From NCBI GenBank assembly GCA_020029535.1, contig JAIBJM010000005.1, positions 1 through 64,000 on the forward strand: a stretch of DNA of 64,000 nucleotides. Reading direction: 5' to 3'. Positions 40,919 through 49,324 of the stretch are shown here, one piece after another. This DNA is from Gammaproteobacteria bacterium. GTDB taxonomy: Bacteria; Pseudomonadota; Gammaproteobacteria; Steroidobacterales; Steroidobacteraceae. How positions within the stretch are numbered: position 1 is the stretch's first letter; the number at the start of each line of letters is the position of its first letter. The notes beneath the pieces were generated by a model. That model was not told the origin of the DNA, ran no database searches, and was given only the letters and a program-made list of their open reading frames with translations. The translations under genes and the position numbers were made by a program.

Positions 40919-41680
40919 TTGTCCACGTCTGCAACTGGCAAACTGCTGCTGGTCCGTCACGGCCAGAGCACCTGGAATCTCGAAAACCTGTTCACCGGCT
41001 GGACCGATGTGGACCTGACCGAACAGGGCGTGCGCGAAGCGCAGCAGGCCGGCCGTGAAATCGCCACCGCCGGCATCGTGCCCGACGTGGTGTTCACGTC
41101 GGTGCTGAAACGCGCCATCCGCACCCAATGGCTGGTGCTGGAAGCCATGGATCTGCTGTGGCTGCCGGTGGAGCGCAGCTGGCGGCTCAACGAACGTCAT
41201 TACGGCGCGCTGCAGGGGCTGGACAAGGCGCAGACGGTGGCGAAGCACGGCGAGGCGCAGGTCAGGATCTGGCGTCGGAGCTACGACATTCCGCCGCCGC
41301 CGCTGGCCAGCGACGACCCGCGCCATCCGCGTTTCGATCGCCGCTATGCCGGCGTGCCGGTGGCCGATCTGCCCGGCACCGAATCGTTGAAGGACACCCT
41401 CGCGCGCGTACTCCCGTTCTGGGAACTGCATATCGCGCCGCAGCTGCGTACCGGCCGCAATGTGCTGGTGGTGGCGCATGGCAACAGCCTGCGCGCGCTG
41501 GTCAAGATGCTCGACAACATGTCGGAAGCAGCCATCCTCGAGCTGAACATTCCCACCGGCGTGCCGCTGCTGTACGAACTGGATGCGCAGCTGCGTCCGC
41601 TGGGCAGCCGTTATCTGGGCGATGCCGAAGCCATTGCCGCGGCTGCCGAGGCCGTGCGGCGCCAGACCGAGAAACGTTAG
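40919..41680 (+). CDS. gpmA: 2,3-bisphosphoglycerate-dependent phosphoglycerate mutase
   Basis: The 253-aa enzyme interconverts 2- and 3-phosphoglycerate. The phosphohistidine motif is [20 protein letters not shown] (His near residue 13). [16 protein letters not shown] and the second His in [15 protein letters not shown] follow. The start is TTG at 40919, four bases after the E2 stop, so glycolysis and oxoacid oxidation are joined in one transcript. This pairing supports pyruvate as the dehydrogenase substrate. Confidence 0.95.
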   Translation: MSTSATGKLLLVRHGQSTWNLENLFTGWTDVDLTEQGVREAQQAGREIATAGIVPDVVFTSVLKRAIRTQWLVLEAMDLLWLPVERSWRLNERHYGALQGLDKAQTVAKHGEAQVRIWRRSYDIPPPPLASDDPRHPRFDRRYAGVPVADLPGTESLKDTLARVLPFWELHIAPQLRTGRNVLVVAHGNSLRALVKMLDNMSEAAILELNIPTGVPLLYELDAQLRPLGSRYLGDAEAIAAAAEAVRRQTEKR

Positions 41681-41930
41681 TGGTGGATAGCAAGTTCAAA
41701 CCACCTTCGCAGATCGGCCCTTATGTCCGGCCGCAGGGGTATCGTCGATGAGCGGCACCGATCAACTGAAGAACGCGCTTTTGTTTAACCTCCTACTGTC
41801 GTCTACAACGCCTGCTCCGGGTGTCCCAGGCCTCAGATCCCGACTCCCGCGGTACCATCCCGCATGCAACCAGCGGATCGCCGCCCACATTGCGCAGATG
41901 TCACTCTGCGCGTTGTAACCGCGGACCCGA
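41681..41930. repeat. Gene-less stretch starting with dispersed repeat copy A
   Basis: TGGTGGATAGCAAGTTCAAA plus CCACC (41681-41705) begins directly after the gpmA stop, and its ends can pair (GGTGG/CCACC). A close copy lies at 46121-46143. Further right, TACCAT (41853-41858) stands five bases before an ATG (41864) of a 31-codon frame with no recognisable product; this may be the relic of a lost gene's start. Nothing else is supported. Confidence 0.4.
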
Positions 41931-42452
41931 CTACTTTCTGGACCCGGCTGAATTCTTGAGCTTGTCTTTCACGCCGTCGAACGTGGCTGCATCCGACGGT
42001 GACAGGTTGGGACGACCGACCACGAGGCCCATGGAAATGGCACCCTGGACGTAATAGGTTTCACCGCGCTCGACTTCGATGTTGAGGATGTCCTTGACTT
42101 CCGAGTGCACGACGAAAGCATGCGAGCCCGTCGGCACTTGAGTGACGAAGTAGCTGCCGTTCGACAGCTTGCCAAGCTCCTGTTCTCCTTCGCGAACCTT
42201 GAAGCTGACGCCACTACCAGTGAACTTTCTTGCACGGAAGAAAACCACATTTCCCATGTCGCCGCTGGGCGCAGGAATGGCTGTTGCCGCAGCCGGTTCA
42301 GAAGCCGCTGCAGGTACGGCAGTTGCCGGCGCCGATGGAGCCTTGCTCGACTGCGTGCCGGTACTGGCGCAGCCAGCCAAGACGAACAACAGCCCGAGAG
42401 CTGCGGCCTGCACCAGGCGCTCGATGGAAATTTCATCGTTGAGAAGTTTCAT
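41931..42452 (-). CDS. DUF2846-type lipoprotein
   Basis: The 173-aa protein has a lipobox (LLFVLAGCASTG, Cys at about residue 28). An Ala/Pro/Ser linker of about 35 residues follows. The beta-rich domain starts GNVVFFRARKFTGSGVSFKV, then GSYFVTQVPTGSHAFVVHSE and VERGETYYVQGAISMGLVVG, the DUF2846 pattern of envelope lipoproteins. It overlaps the end of the upstream secreted protein by 20 bases and is expressed with it. A related domain is in the secreted protein at 4933-5598. Function is unknown. Confidence 0.8.
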   Translation of the reverse strand: MKLLNDEISIERLVQAAALGLLFVLAGCASTGTQSSKAPSAPATAVPAAASEPAAATAIPAPSGDMGNVVFFRARKFTGSGVSFKVREGEQELGKLSNGSYFVTQVPTGSHAFVVHSEVKDILNIEVERGETYYVQGAISMGLVVGRPNLSPSDAATFDGVKDKLKNSAGSRK

Positions 42453-43011
42453 TGTTTGTCTCCGATACTGGGATTAGGAATGAAGGCAATGAAGTATCAA
42501 CCGCGACTTTGGCGAATACATTGGTGTTCGCCGACAATGAAATTTCCTTGCCGGTGACGAAGATGCCGACAAAAACGTAGCTCAGGCCAAGCGCAAGGTT
42601 GACGCGATCATTGCCGCTGCCCGCCGAGAACGAGCGCAACTTGATTTGCTGATCGCCGACGCGCACGAAACGGCTGGCCAGGATGAGCTCACCACCGCGG
42701 CCGCCGAAGCCGCTCTTGGCGGCATGAACCACCTCACCTTCGCCCTTGGCGCCGGCGGGGATCACTATTGCCCCATCAACCGTGACCGGCTCGATAACTT
42801 CCAGCGCAAAGCGATCACCGTGCTTATGAGTGTTCGACGCGATGGATTCGAGCAGACGAAGATGAACTTCTCTGTCCGCGCGTAACAGGCAAAATGCCGG
42901 CTGCGAGACGACACTGGCGGCCGTTGGCGTTTCATCGGCGCTTGCGATGCTGACGAAGGCCGTGAGAGCAGACGCAAACACCGCAGCGTGGAACCTGACC
43001 CGGATTTGCAC
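42433..43011 (-). CDS. Secreted protein of unknown function
   Basis: The 192-aa protein has a signal peptide (about residues 1-25, ending SIASADE). Repeated short beta segments follow around AIVIPAGAKGEGEVVHAAKS, GFGGRGGELILASRFVRVGD and QQIKLRSFSAGSGNDRVN, ending in a hydrophobic stretch (LALGLSYVFVGIFVTG). The repeated 'pAGa-GeGeV' style occurs in several envelope proteins, but no family is claimed. It is upstream of, and overlaps, the DUF2846 lipoprotein gene, which suggests a two-protein envelope unit. Confidence 0.7.
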   Translation of the reverse strand: MQIRVRFHAAVFASALTAFVSIASADETPTAASVVSQPAFCLLRADREVHLRLLESIASNTHKHGDRFALEVIEPVTVDGAIVIPAGAKGEGEVVHAAKSGFGGRGGELILASRFVRVGDQQIKLRSFSAGSGNDRVNLALGLSYVFVGIFVTGKEISLSANTNVFAKVAVDTSLPSFLIPVSETNNETSQR

Positions 43012-43349
43012 AGCAGTTTCCCGGTTGTTGCTCGTTCAGCGAGCTGCATTCTACGAAAGGGCATCCGTCATTTATTCAAGCCCGTCACGTTTCGTAAATG
43101 CCGCATCCACGTTTTCCGGCACTAAGCTCTTCACCGGCGGCTGGCTCAAACAGTACAAATCCTGGCGTACCGACCGGGTACCATCGCGTTTAATCCCGCA
43201 TGGACGCAACCCCGCCCCGCCCGCCGCATGAATCAGCAGGCTATGGTCATCAAGTTCAAATCAGACTGAGCTGAAAAGGCGGCGCCCGTGCTTCAGGCGG
43301 CGTCGCTGACTGTGGCGGTTCCTCCCACAGAATCAACTCCTTCGACGCT
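43012..43349. other. Intergenic stretch with degraded start-like sequence
   Basis: No supported gene is present. A TACCAT/TTTAAT-like sequence precedes ATG 43201, which opens a 24-codon frame. A weak copy of the dispersed repeat (CATCAAGTTCAAATC) lies at 43248-43262. The region looks like remains of deleted genes. Confidence 0.35.
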
Positions 43350-43502
43350 CCCACGCCGCGATGCGCCGGGGTGATCTGTGCCCGCAAGCGCACGTGTTGC
43401 GATATCGATCCCGGCGTGCAGCGTGAACAGCTTCTGCCCTGCTCTCGGTCCAACCGCGATGCTATAGGTGATCGAGTGGCCGCCGAAAGCGAGGTTCAGC
43501 AA
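43350..43502 (-). pseudogene. Possible IS91-type transposase scrap
   Basis: A leftward frame contains SITYSIAVGPRAGQKLFTLH AGI. This resembles the segment of IS91/IS801 transposases just before their 'FSLHAGV' region. Only about 30 residues look related, there is no start and the rest is unrelated. It could be a degraded transposase fragment or chance similarity. Confidence 0.35.
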
Positions 43503-43535
43503 TTGCGATGACGAGGTCCACGCCGGAGACCTTGC

Positions 43536-44696
43536 TCAGGTGGCCGCGCTTGCCTGCGCCCGCGGCTCGACGACCGACACCGCGCGACGCGACGCTGCGA
43601 AGAGTCCGAACGCAATCAGGTTGAGCGCCAGCGCTGTAACGCCAAGCGCCGGATAGCCGAATGTCTGCACCAGCAGTCCGCCCAGCAATGGCGCGATCGT
43701 CGATCCTGCCATGACCATGGCCGGCGTCGCAGCGACCGCGCGTCCGGTTGGTTCGAGGCGGGCAAGGCGCCCGAACATGAATGTATGCGTGAACAGAATG
43801 ACGAATGGAAAGACCGCCGTGCCCACCGCGTAAGGCAGGAAGCCGCTGCTGCAATAGATCAGCGCAGCAAACAATCCCTGCACAAGCGCGCCTCCGATGC
43901 CAACCCCGGTCGCCGGCAGCCGTTTTTCCAGCAGCGCGGCGATAGGCGCGGGCGCAATGGCAATGAGTCCCATGATCACCAGAACGCTCCGGACCTGCTG
44001 CGGCGAGAGGCCGCGGTCCGCGCCCGCTCGCTCCAGGAACGACGAGACCATGGCCTGAACCAGCGACATCAGCATGATGCCGATAATCACCTGCCATACC
44101 GACCGGCTGAAGCGGGATGCACCGGCGACAACAGCGTCCTTGACCGGGACGGAGGGAAAGAAGAAAGCGGCCACGACGGCGCCCATCGCCATCACCACGG
44201 CGAATATGACAAAGATGGTGGGCGGCCCGAATCTGGCGATCAGGCCCGGTGCGACGCCAAGGTAGATAAAGGCGAAGGTGCCGAGAAGCATCCCGCCCAT
44301 GGCAAAGATGCGGTGCGGGTTGCTGGTGCGGCCCATGGTTCCGTGCGTAAAGGAGAGCCCGAGTCCGGTCGCGACGCCGGCAATCAAATGGCCGATCGCC
44401 AGGGGGCCAAAATCTCTCAGGCCGATCATGATGCAGAACACCAGCGCACTGATTCCGAAGCCGAGCGTTGGCATCCAGCGGCCCGGCACACGGTGGAAGA
44501 ACGGCGACAGCAATACGCTCGATACCACGATGCCGCCGAGAAACAGTGTGGCGAGGCCACCGGCCTGTGCCGGTGCAAAGGCGAAACCGGAAATCAGGAT
44601 GCCGACCCAGACGGGCAGCGCTGGCTGGTCGATCATGCCGACCATGTGCCCCGTGACCAGGGAAACCCTGGAACCCCATGAATTGACTCGTGACAC
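43536..44696 (-). CDS. Major facilitator superfamily transporter
   Basis: The 386-aa protein has twelve predicted spans in two halves with a central loop near ASRFSRSVWQ. MFS features include GGIVVSSVLLSPFFHRVPGR between spans 2 and 3 and GLGLSFTHGTMGRTSNPHR. The substrate is unknown. It starts with GTG at 44696 behind a strong AGGGAGGG site. An ORF extending to 43462 in another frame on this strand is a shadow. It follows the DUF3500 gene by 38 bases on the same strand and may be co-transcribed. Confidence 0.85.
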   Translation of the reverse strand: MSRVNSWGSRVSLVTGHMVGMIDQPALPVWVGILISGFAFAPAQAGGLATLFLGGIVVSSVLLSPFFHRVPGRWMPTLGFGISALVFCIMIGLRDFGPLAIGHLIAGVATGLGLSFTHGTMGRTSNPHRIFAMGGMLLGTFAFIYLGVAPGLIARFGPPTIFVIFAVVMAMGAVVAAFFFPSVPVKDAVVAGASRFSRSVWQVIIGIMLMSLVQAMVSSFLERAGADRGLSPQQVRSVLVIMGLIAIAPAPIAALLEKRLPATGVGIGGALVQGLFAALIYCSSGFLPYAVGTAVFPFVILFTHTFMFGRLARLEPTGRAVAATPAMVMAGSTIAPLLGGLLVQTFGYPALGVTALALNLIAFGLFAASRRAVSVVEPRAQASAAT

Positions 44697-44734
44697 GCTA
44701 CCCTCCCTATCCTGTTGCCGCTCGTTCCCGCCGC

Positions 44735-46030
44735 CTATCTCCGTTCGTTCTGCCGTTCAAGTTCTTCTTCACCGCGACGGATGTAGTCCGCCAACATTTC
44801 ATTGGTCGCGGTCATGTCGCGGTGCTGCTCCCCATAGTGCTTTCCCAGCCAGTCTTCCCCGTAGTCATTGGCCGGGTCGCGCACGATGGTATGCACATGA
44901 TTGCGGGCCTCCCAGGCGAGCTCGATGATCAGGCGCGGTCCGTGTACGCGGTAGTAGAAGAACTCGCCCTCTCCAATGGGGCCACGCCAGGAAAACCACA
45001 GATTGTTCCATCCCGCCGCCTCGATGGCGGCAAGCTGCGCTTCGGCAGCATCGAAATCGGCGCTGCGCACATACTGCTCCACCAGCACCCGCAACAGACG
45101 CTGTTGTGACGGCGTCAGCTCGGATGTCTTCAGTCCTTCGTAGTCACCGAGCGAATTTCGGCGGCCCGGCCCCGTCATCACCTGGTAGCTGCGCTGCTTG
45201 CTGACCCAGGCCACGCGCTGCTGCGCCGGCGACAACGACTGCATCAGCTCCAGCCCGCGCTCGCTGAAGTGGAACAGCGGTGACCAGCCAGCCTCGTTGC
45301 CCCGACGAACCTGGAAGGGCTGCGAACCCATGAACAGCGGCGTGAATGCCACCGTCTTGCCGGACACCGTGAAACTCGCCGCCAGGTGATGCCCGGTCAG
45401 CAGATATGCCCAGGGATGCGAGGAATCGGGGGTATCGAAGAACGAGATGTAGAAATCCAGTCCATCGTTCTTCGGCGGGACGCCGCGCGCGCCGGGTGGG
45501 TCGACCTCGGGCGGCTGGCTGGCGCCGCGGTCCGGGAAGGGCGGCACCTGATCCATCGGGCCGGGCCAGAACTCACCGGCGTCCGCGCCGACCATGTTCG
45601 GCGGCGGATTCACATGGAGATCGCGCAGTATCTGGTCCATGCGCATGACGCCCGACACCTCAAGGTAGCCCTGGCTGGACATCGACGCGCGCAGCAGGTC
45701 ATGCAGTCTGACGCGCTGGTTCTCGGTGAGATCACCGAGACGCAGTCCCGACCGCTTGGCGAGAAACGCTGGTATGTTCGACCAGCGGCCGCGCTCGTTG
45801 CTGTCCAGAGGAAACAGGATCGCCCTGGCCTGTTCGGGCTGCAGCGCTGCGAGAAAGACCTTCGCCCTGGCCGTCATCTGCTCCGCGCTGCTGGTGCCCG
45901 CCGGCAGAGCCACAGCGGCAGAAGCGGCTGCCCGGGCCGTGGCCGGCGCTGCAATCTGAATCCTGCCTGACAGGAAGGCCGCGCCGATCATGACGGCCAG
46001 CACGACAGGAATGACGATGTGCCGTTTCAT
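44735..46030 (-). CDS. DUF3500-domain secreted or anchored protein
   Basis: The 431-aa protein starts with a basic N-terminus and hydrophobic signal or anchor (MKRHIVIPVVLAVMIGAAFL). The DUF3500 domain follows: RWSNIPAFLAKRSGLRLGDL, HHLAASFTVSGKTVAFTPLF, LWFSWRGPIGEGEFFYYRVH and HVHTIVRDPANDYGEDWLG. The biochemical role of DUF3500 is not established. The ATG at 46030 was preferred because the 20-residue upstream extension is not signal-like. It is flanked by MFS genes, which is suggestive but not proof of a catabolic cluster. Confidence 0.85.
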   Translation of the reverse strand: MKRHIVIPVVLAVMIGAAFLSGRIQIAAPATARAAASAAVALPAGTSSAEQMTARAKVFLAALQPEQARAILFPLDSNERGRWSNIPAFLAKRSGLRLGDLTENQRVRLHDLLRASMSSQGYLEVSGVMRMDQILRDLHVNPPPNMVGADAGEFWPGPMDQVPPFPDRGASQPPEVDPPGARGVPPKNDGLDFYISFFDTPDSSHPWAYLLTGHHLAASFTVSGKTVAFTPLFMGSQPFQVRRGNEAGWSPLFHFSERGLELMQSLSPAQQRVAWVSKQRSYQVMTGPGRRNSLGDYEGLKTSELTPSQQRLLRVLVEQYVRSADFDAAEAQLAAIEAAGWNNLWFSWRGPIGEGEFFYYRVHGPRLIIELAWEARNHVHTIVRDPANDYGEDWLGKHYGEQHRDMTATNEMLADYIRRGEEELERQNERR

Positions 46031-46120
46031 GTGAACACCGCAGTGAGTCCATGCGCCCTGGATCAGGGTACGACAAGATGAAGCTGGCAATATTACCTAT
46101 TGTTGCGAGCCGATCCGCCC

Positions 46121-46143
46121 GTGGATGGTAAGTTCAAACCACC
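46121..46143. repeat. Dispersed intergenic repeat copy B
   Basis: GTGGATGGTAAGTTCAAACC plus ACC repeats the sequence at 41681-41705. A weaker related sequence, GTGGATAAGACTTTCAAATC, lies at 47581-47600. All copies are intergenic, near gene ends. The rest of 46031-46272 shows only an AAGGGG ribosome-binding site before the MFS gene. Confidence 0.45.
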
Positions 46144-46272
46144 GTCGCTCAACCGACGAATCCTTGTTCTCACGGCAGCAAGCGCAGCCCTTCCCCTGCC
46201 CGACAATCCCGCTACACTCAATGCTGTCTATTCGTCACACAGAAATACAACGCAGATGTAAGGGGTAGCACC

Positions 46273-47544
46273 ATGCAGCCGAGCGGCTTTACGCCTACAG
46301 ATGCACTCGCAGCGAACTCGAGCCATGACACCCGCTACGAGTGGAAGGCCGTAACCTTGCTTGCGGCGGGATTTGCCCTGGTGGGCATTGACCGCCAGAT
46401 CATTGGCCCACTGTTTCCGGTGATGCAGAAGGATCTGCACCTCACGTACCAGGACATCGGCAACATCACCGGCGTGCTGGGCCTCACCTGGGGCATCACC
46501 TCGCTGTTCATCGGCCGGATATCGGATCGCATCGGGCGCCGCAAGGTACTCATCCCCGCCGTGCTTCTTTATTCCCTGCTCGGTGGGCTCACGGGGTTGG
46601 CAAGCGGGGTCGGGATGTTGTTGATCATCCGCGCACTGCTCGGCGTTACTGAAGGCGCGTACGCGCCCCTGTCGAGTGTCGCGGCGGTGGAAGCGTCCAA
46701 GCCCACCCGCCGTGCACGCAATCTCGGTTTCGTCTTGTTCGGCTTTATGGCGGCAAGCATGATCGTGGCGCCGATTCTGGCCACTCAGCTGGTCACATAT
46801 CTGCCTTCCTGGCGATGGGTTTTCATATTGGTCGCCCTGCCCGGATTCCTCGTCGGCTGGTTGATGCACCGGGTATTGCGGGACACCCAGGGCAGCCTTG
46901 TGCATTCGGATGCCAAATTGGCACCCTCCGCTGCAGGGCATCGCTGGACCGAGATTTTCAGGTATCGGAACATCCGCCTGAATCTGATCGCGATCTTCTG
47001 CATGATGACCTGTTTTTTCATGGTCGCTGCAATGATGCCGAACTACCTGACCGACATCGTCAAACTCAGCGTGCAGCAGATGGGCTTCGTCATGTCCGGA
47101 TTTGGCTTTGGCGCCTGCATCGGTCTTGTCGTCACGCCGGCGCTTTCGGACCGGTTCGGGCGCAAGCCCTTTGTCCTGCTGGGCTTCCTGGGTATGGGCA
47201 CGGCTCTCTGGACCCTGCTGCAGATCGGCAATATGCCGATACAATTGTTTGCGTGCATATTCCTGGTGGGAATATTCTTTTCCGCCATGGTCGTCAACCT
47301 GGTCGCACCGATCACGGTGGAGTCGGTGCCGCCGGCACTGAGCGGCACAGCCACAGGCATCGTCAATGGTGTTGGCGAGATCGTCGGTGGCGCGGTGGCT
47401 CCCGTGACTGCCGGTTTCATCGCCACGCACTACGGACTACAGCAAGCCTTCACTTTGGCGCTGGTGGCTGCCGGCGTGGGTTTCCTGATTTCTACGCTGT
47501 TCATCGAGACCGCCCCCTCGCGCACGCGCAAGAGAGTCCTCTGA
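46273..47544 (+). CDS. Major facilitator superfamily transporter (aromatic-acid/sugar-phosphate type)
   Basis: The 423-aa protein has twelve spans and MFS motif A variants (GRISDRIGRRKVLIPAVLLY and SDRFGRKPFVLLGFLGMGTA). It also has GIDRQIIGPLFPVMQKDLHL in span 1, as in members that move organic acids. An AAGGGG site lies 9 bases before the ATG at 46273. It is divergent from the DUF3500 gene. No catabolic enzyme is next to it, so its substrate is unknown. Confidence 0.9.
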   Translation: MQPSGFTPTDALAANSSHDTRYEWKAVTLLAAGFALVGIDRQIIGPLFPVMQKDLHLTYQDIGNITGVLGLTWGITSLFIGRISDRIGRRKVLIPAVLLYSLLGGLTGLASGVGMLLIIRALLGVTEGAYAPLSSVAAVEASKPTRRARNLGFVLFGFMAASMIVAPILATQLVTYLPSWRWVFILVALPGFLVGWLMHRVLRDTQGSLVHSDAKLAPSAAGHRWTEIFRYRNIRLNLIAIFCMMTCFFMVAAMMPNYLTDIVKLSVQQMGFVMSGFGFGACIGLVVTPALSDRFGRKPFVLLGFLGMGTALWTLLQIGNMPIQLFACIFLVGIFFSAMVVNLVAPITVESVPPALSGTATGIVNGVGEIVGGAVAPVTAGFIATHYGLQQAFTLALVAAGVGFLISTLFIETAPSRTRKRVL

Positions 47545-47680
47545 AGGACCAGATCGACCGCTGAGGCGCGCCGCCGGAAAGTGGATAAGACTTTCAAATC
47601 GTCTGCTCGATCTACCTTCCTGGCCATGGACACGGCGGCGCCCGTGCTGATGCCCGGTCGTGGAGTGGCAGCAGCCCCGC

Positions 47681-48130
47681 TCAGCGCTGCCGACGCAGGA
47701 TGTCGGGCGGCTCGCGCGGACGCGTGACGCCGGGCGTGGCCCAGCCGTCGTAGCTGGCGCCATGCATGGCCGCCAGCTTGCGGAAGCGCTCCGAGTATTC
47801 CTGCATCGCCGGCACCGAAACGCGGATGCCCTGGCGCGCATGCAGTGAGAAGCCACTGGCGCCTTCGGTCTTCATCGGCTGGTAGTCCACCTCAAAGCCT
47901 TCAGCGCGCAAGGCGGCGGCCAGCGGTTCACAACCGGCCGCCTCGTCGACGCTGAAGAAGAAATCGATGTCGTAGGGCGTGAATGCGTTGCCGCCCTGCG
48001 CGCGCAGGTTACGGACCAGCATTTCGTCCCAGTCATCGCCGCGCGCCGCGCGCGCGCGCTGGATGGCTCCGTAAATGCGCCAGGCCGCGACGCCTGCGCC
48101 CAGCACCAGCAGCAGATACAGCCAGTCCAA
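47681..48130 (-). CDS. RraB-like protein with N-terminal membrane span
   Basis: The 149-aa protein has a span at residues about 3-20 (WLYLLLVLGAGVAAWRIYGA). An RraB-type domain follows: DDWDEMLVRNLRAQGGNAFT, YDIDFFFSVDEAAGCEPLAA and EGFEVDYQP. RraB proteins inhibit RNase E; the membrane anchor would place this one near membrane-bound RNase E, as an inference. The start is TTG at 48130, 7 bases after the ferredoxin stop. Confidence 0.7.
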   Translation of the reverse strand: MDWLYLLLVLGAGVAAWRIYGAIQRARAARGDDWDEMLVRNLRAQGGNAFTPYDIDFFFSVDEAAGCEPLAAALRAEGFEVDYQPMKTEGASGFSLHARQGIRVSVPAMQEYSERFRKLAAMHGASYDGWATPGVTRPREPPDILRRQR

Positions 48131-48137
48131 ACGTTAC

Positions 48138-48452
48138 TCAGTCTTCAGGCGCGATGGTCACGCGCAGGCCGGCCAGCGCCTCGGTCATCGTTATCTGGCA
48201 GGACAGTCGCGAGGTCTCGCGACGGTGACCCAGATCCTGCAGCATGTCGGTCTCGTCGGACATGGGCGCCGGCAGGCGGCTCACCCACTCGGGATCGATG
48301 TACACATGGCAGGTGGCGCAGGAGCACATGCCACCACAGATGGCGGTAACGCCATCGTCCATGTCGCGCAACGGCTCCATCAGCACATAACCGGCGGGAG
48401 CGTTCATCTCCAGTTCCTGACCGTCCCGGTTGATCACCTTCAGCAACGGCAT
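48138..48452 (-). CDS. [2Fe-2S] ferredoxin
   Basis: The 104-aa adrenodoxin-like ferredoxin has ligands in ICGGMCSCATCHVYI (C-x5-C-x2-C) and RLSCQI. The sequence PEWVSRLPAPMSDETDMLQD between them is of the bacterial P450/dioxygenase-partner type. It would pass electrons to an oxygenase, none of which is adjacent. It lies upstream of the RraB-like gene on the same strand. Confidence 0.92.
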   Translation of the reverse strand: MPLLKVINRDGQELEMNAPAGYVLMEPLRDMDDGVTAICGGMCSCATCHVYIDPEWVSRLPAPMSDETDMLQDLGHRRETSRLSCQITMTEALAGLRVTIAPED

Positions 48453-48577
48453 GGGGGTTCCTCATCCAATGGGGGCGCTAGTTTGCCGACAGCCGGCCGC
48501 CGACGCCAGCGCCGGTGGCGCAATGCCTTATGCTACCCGTCAAGGTAGCCGGCTCCGAGGTGTTGGGGAGAGTCTTG

Positions 48578-49063
48578 TTACTTGTCGTCCTCGTCCGGCA
48601 GTTCATCTCGCAACAAGTCTTTCAACTCCTTCAGTGCCTCACCCCACCCGGTCGCCTTTCCAAGGCTGCCGAGAAAATTGTTGATGATGTCGACCCACTT
48701 CCTGAATGGCTTCTTGAAGAAGCCGCGGGCCCCACCGACGAGGCGCTCGCGCAGGCTGTGGTTGGCGTTGCGGACCTGTCGCTCCTTGACTGCCAGCTGC
48801 GCCCCATAGAATCCCGCCTGCTGAAGGTTTTCGCGCGGGCACTGAAAGATCAAGCCTTCCGGATGGCGTTCGCCGCTGGCACTCGTGTTACGCCAGAAGT
48901 CATTCAGGCACTCCGCAATCGCCGCCCGGATCTCGTCGGCACGATCGCCGAAGAGAGTATCCGTGTTCTTTTCGATCAGCTGGAATGTCTCGATCGTATC
49001 GACGAGCATGTAGTTCAGGCGGCGCCGAACATCGTCCAATTCACCTTCATTACTCAGTGGCAT
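48578..49063 (-). CDS. Hypothetical protein, 161 aa
   Basis: No family is recognised. The protein is hydrophilic and mostly helical (LDDVRRRLNYMLVDTIETFQ at the N-terminus, acidic LKELKDLLRDELPDEDDK at the end). It has single cysteines at ECLND and FQCPR, and no signal or span. AAGGAGTAACGC before the ATG at 49063 is a good ribosome-binding site, so it is probably real. It stands between the ferredoxin unit and the rightward phospholipase-D cluster. Confidence 0.65.
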   Translation of the reverse strand: MPLSNEGELDDVRRRLNYMLVDTIETFQLIEKNTDTLFGDRADEIRAAIAECLNDFWRNTSASGERHPEGLIFQCPRENLQQAGFYGAQLAVKERQVRNANHSLRERLVGGARGFFKKPFRKWVDIINNFLGSLGKATGWGEALKELKDLLRDELPDEDDK

Positions 49064-49324
49064 GCGTTACTCCTTGCGGAAAATGGCAGTATTGCATTCA
49101 GCGACTTTCAAAGCGCCCGCCTCACCGTGGTAGCGATCAACTTGAAGTAGCAATGGTCGCCCTGGCGGCCGACTGCCGGGTGGCCGCTACGCAACGGTTG
49201 CGGTCGATCCCCAAGGCGCGAAGTGCGAAGTTGCGGGACCGCGCACACGCTGCATGCCGATATCGTGACGTGATCGGTCTGTCGTGAGACCGGCAGGAAC
49301 ACCGGGCTCACGTAGACTTCTGCC

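Noticed and set aside
46228-47430. 400-codon leftward open frame opposite the MFS transporter
   Set aside because: Polar, His/Asp-rich shadow of a clear twelve-span transporter with its own ribosome-binding site.
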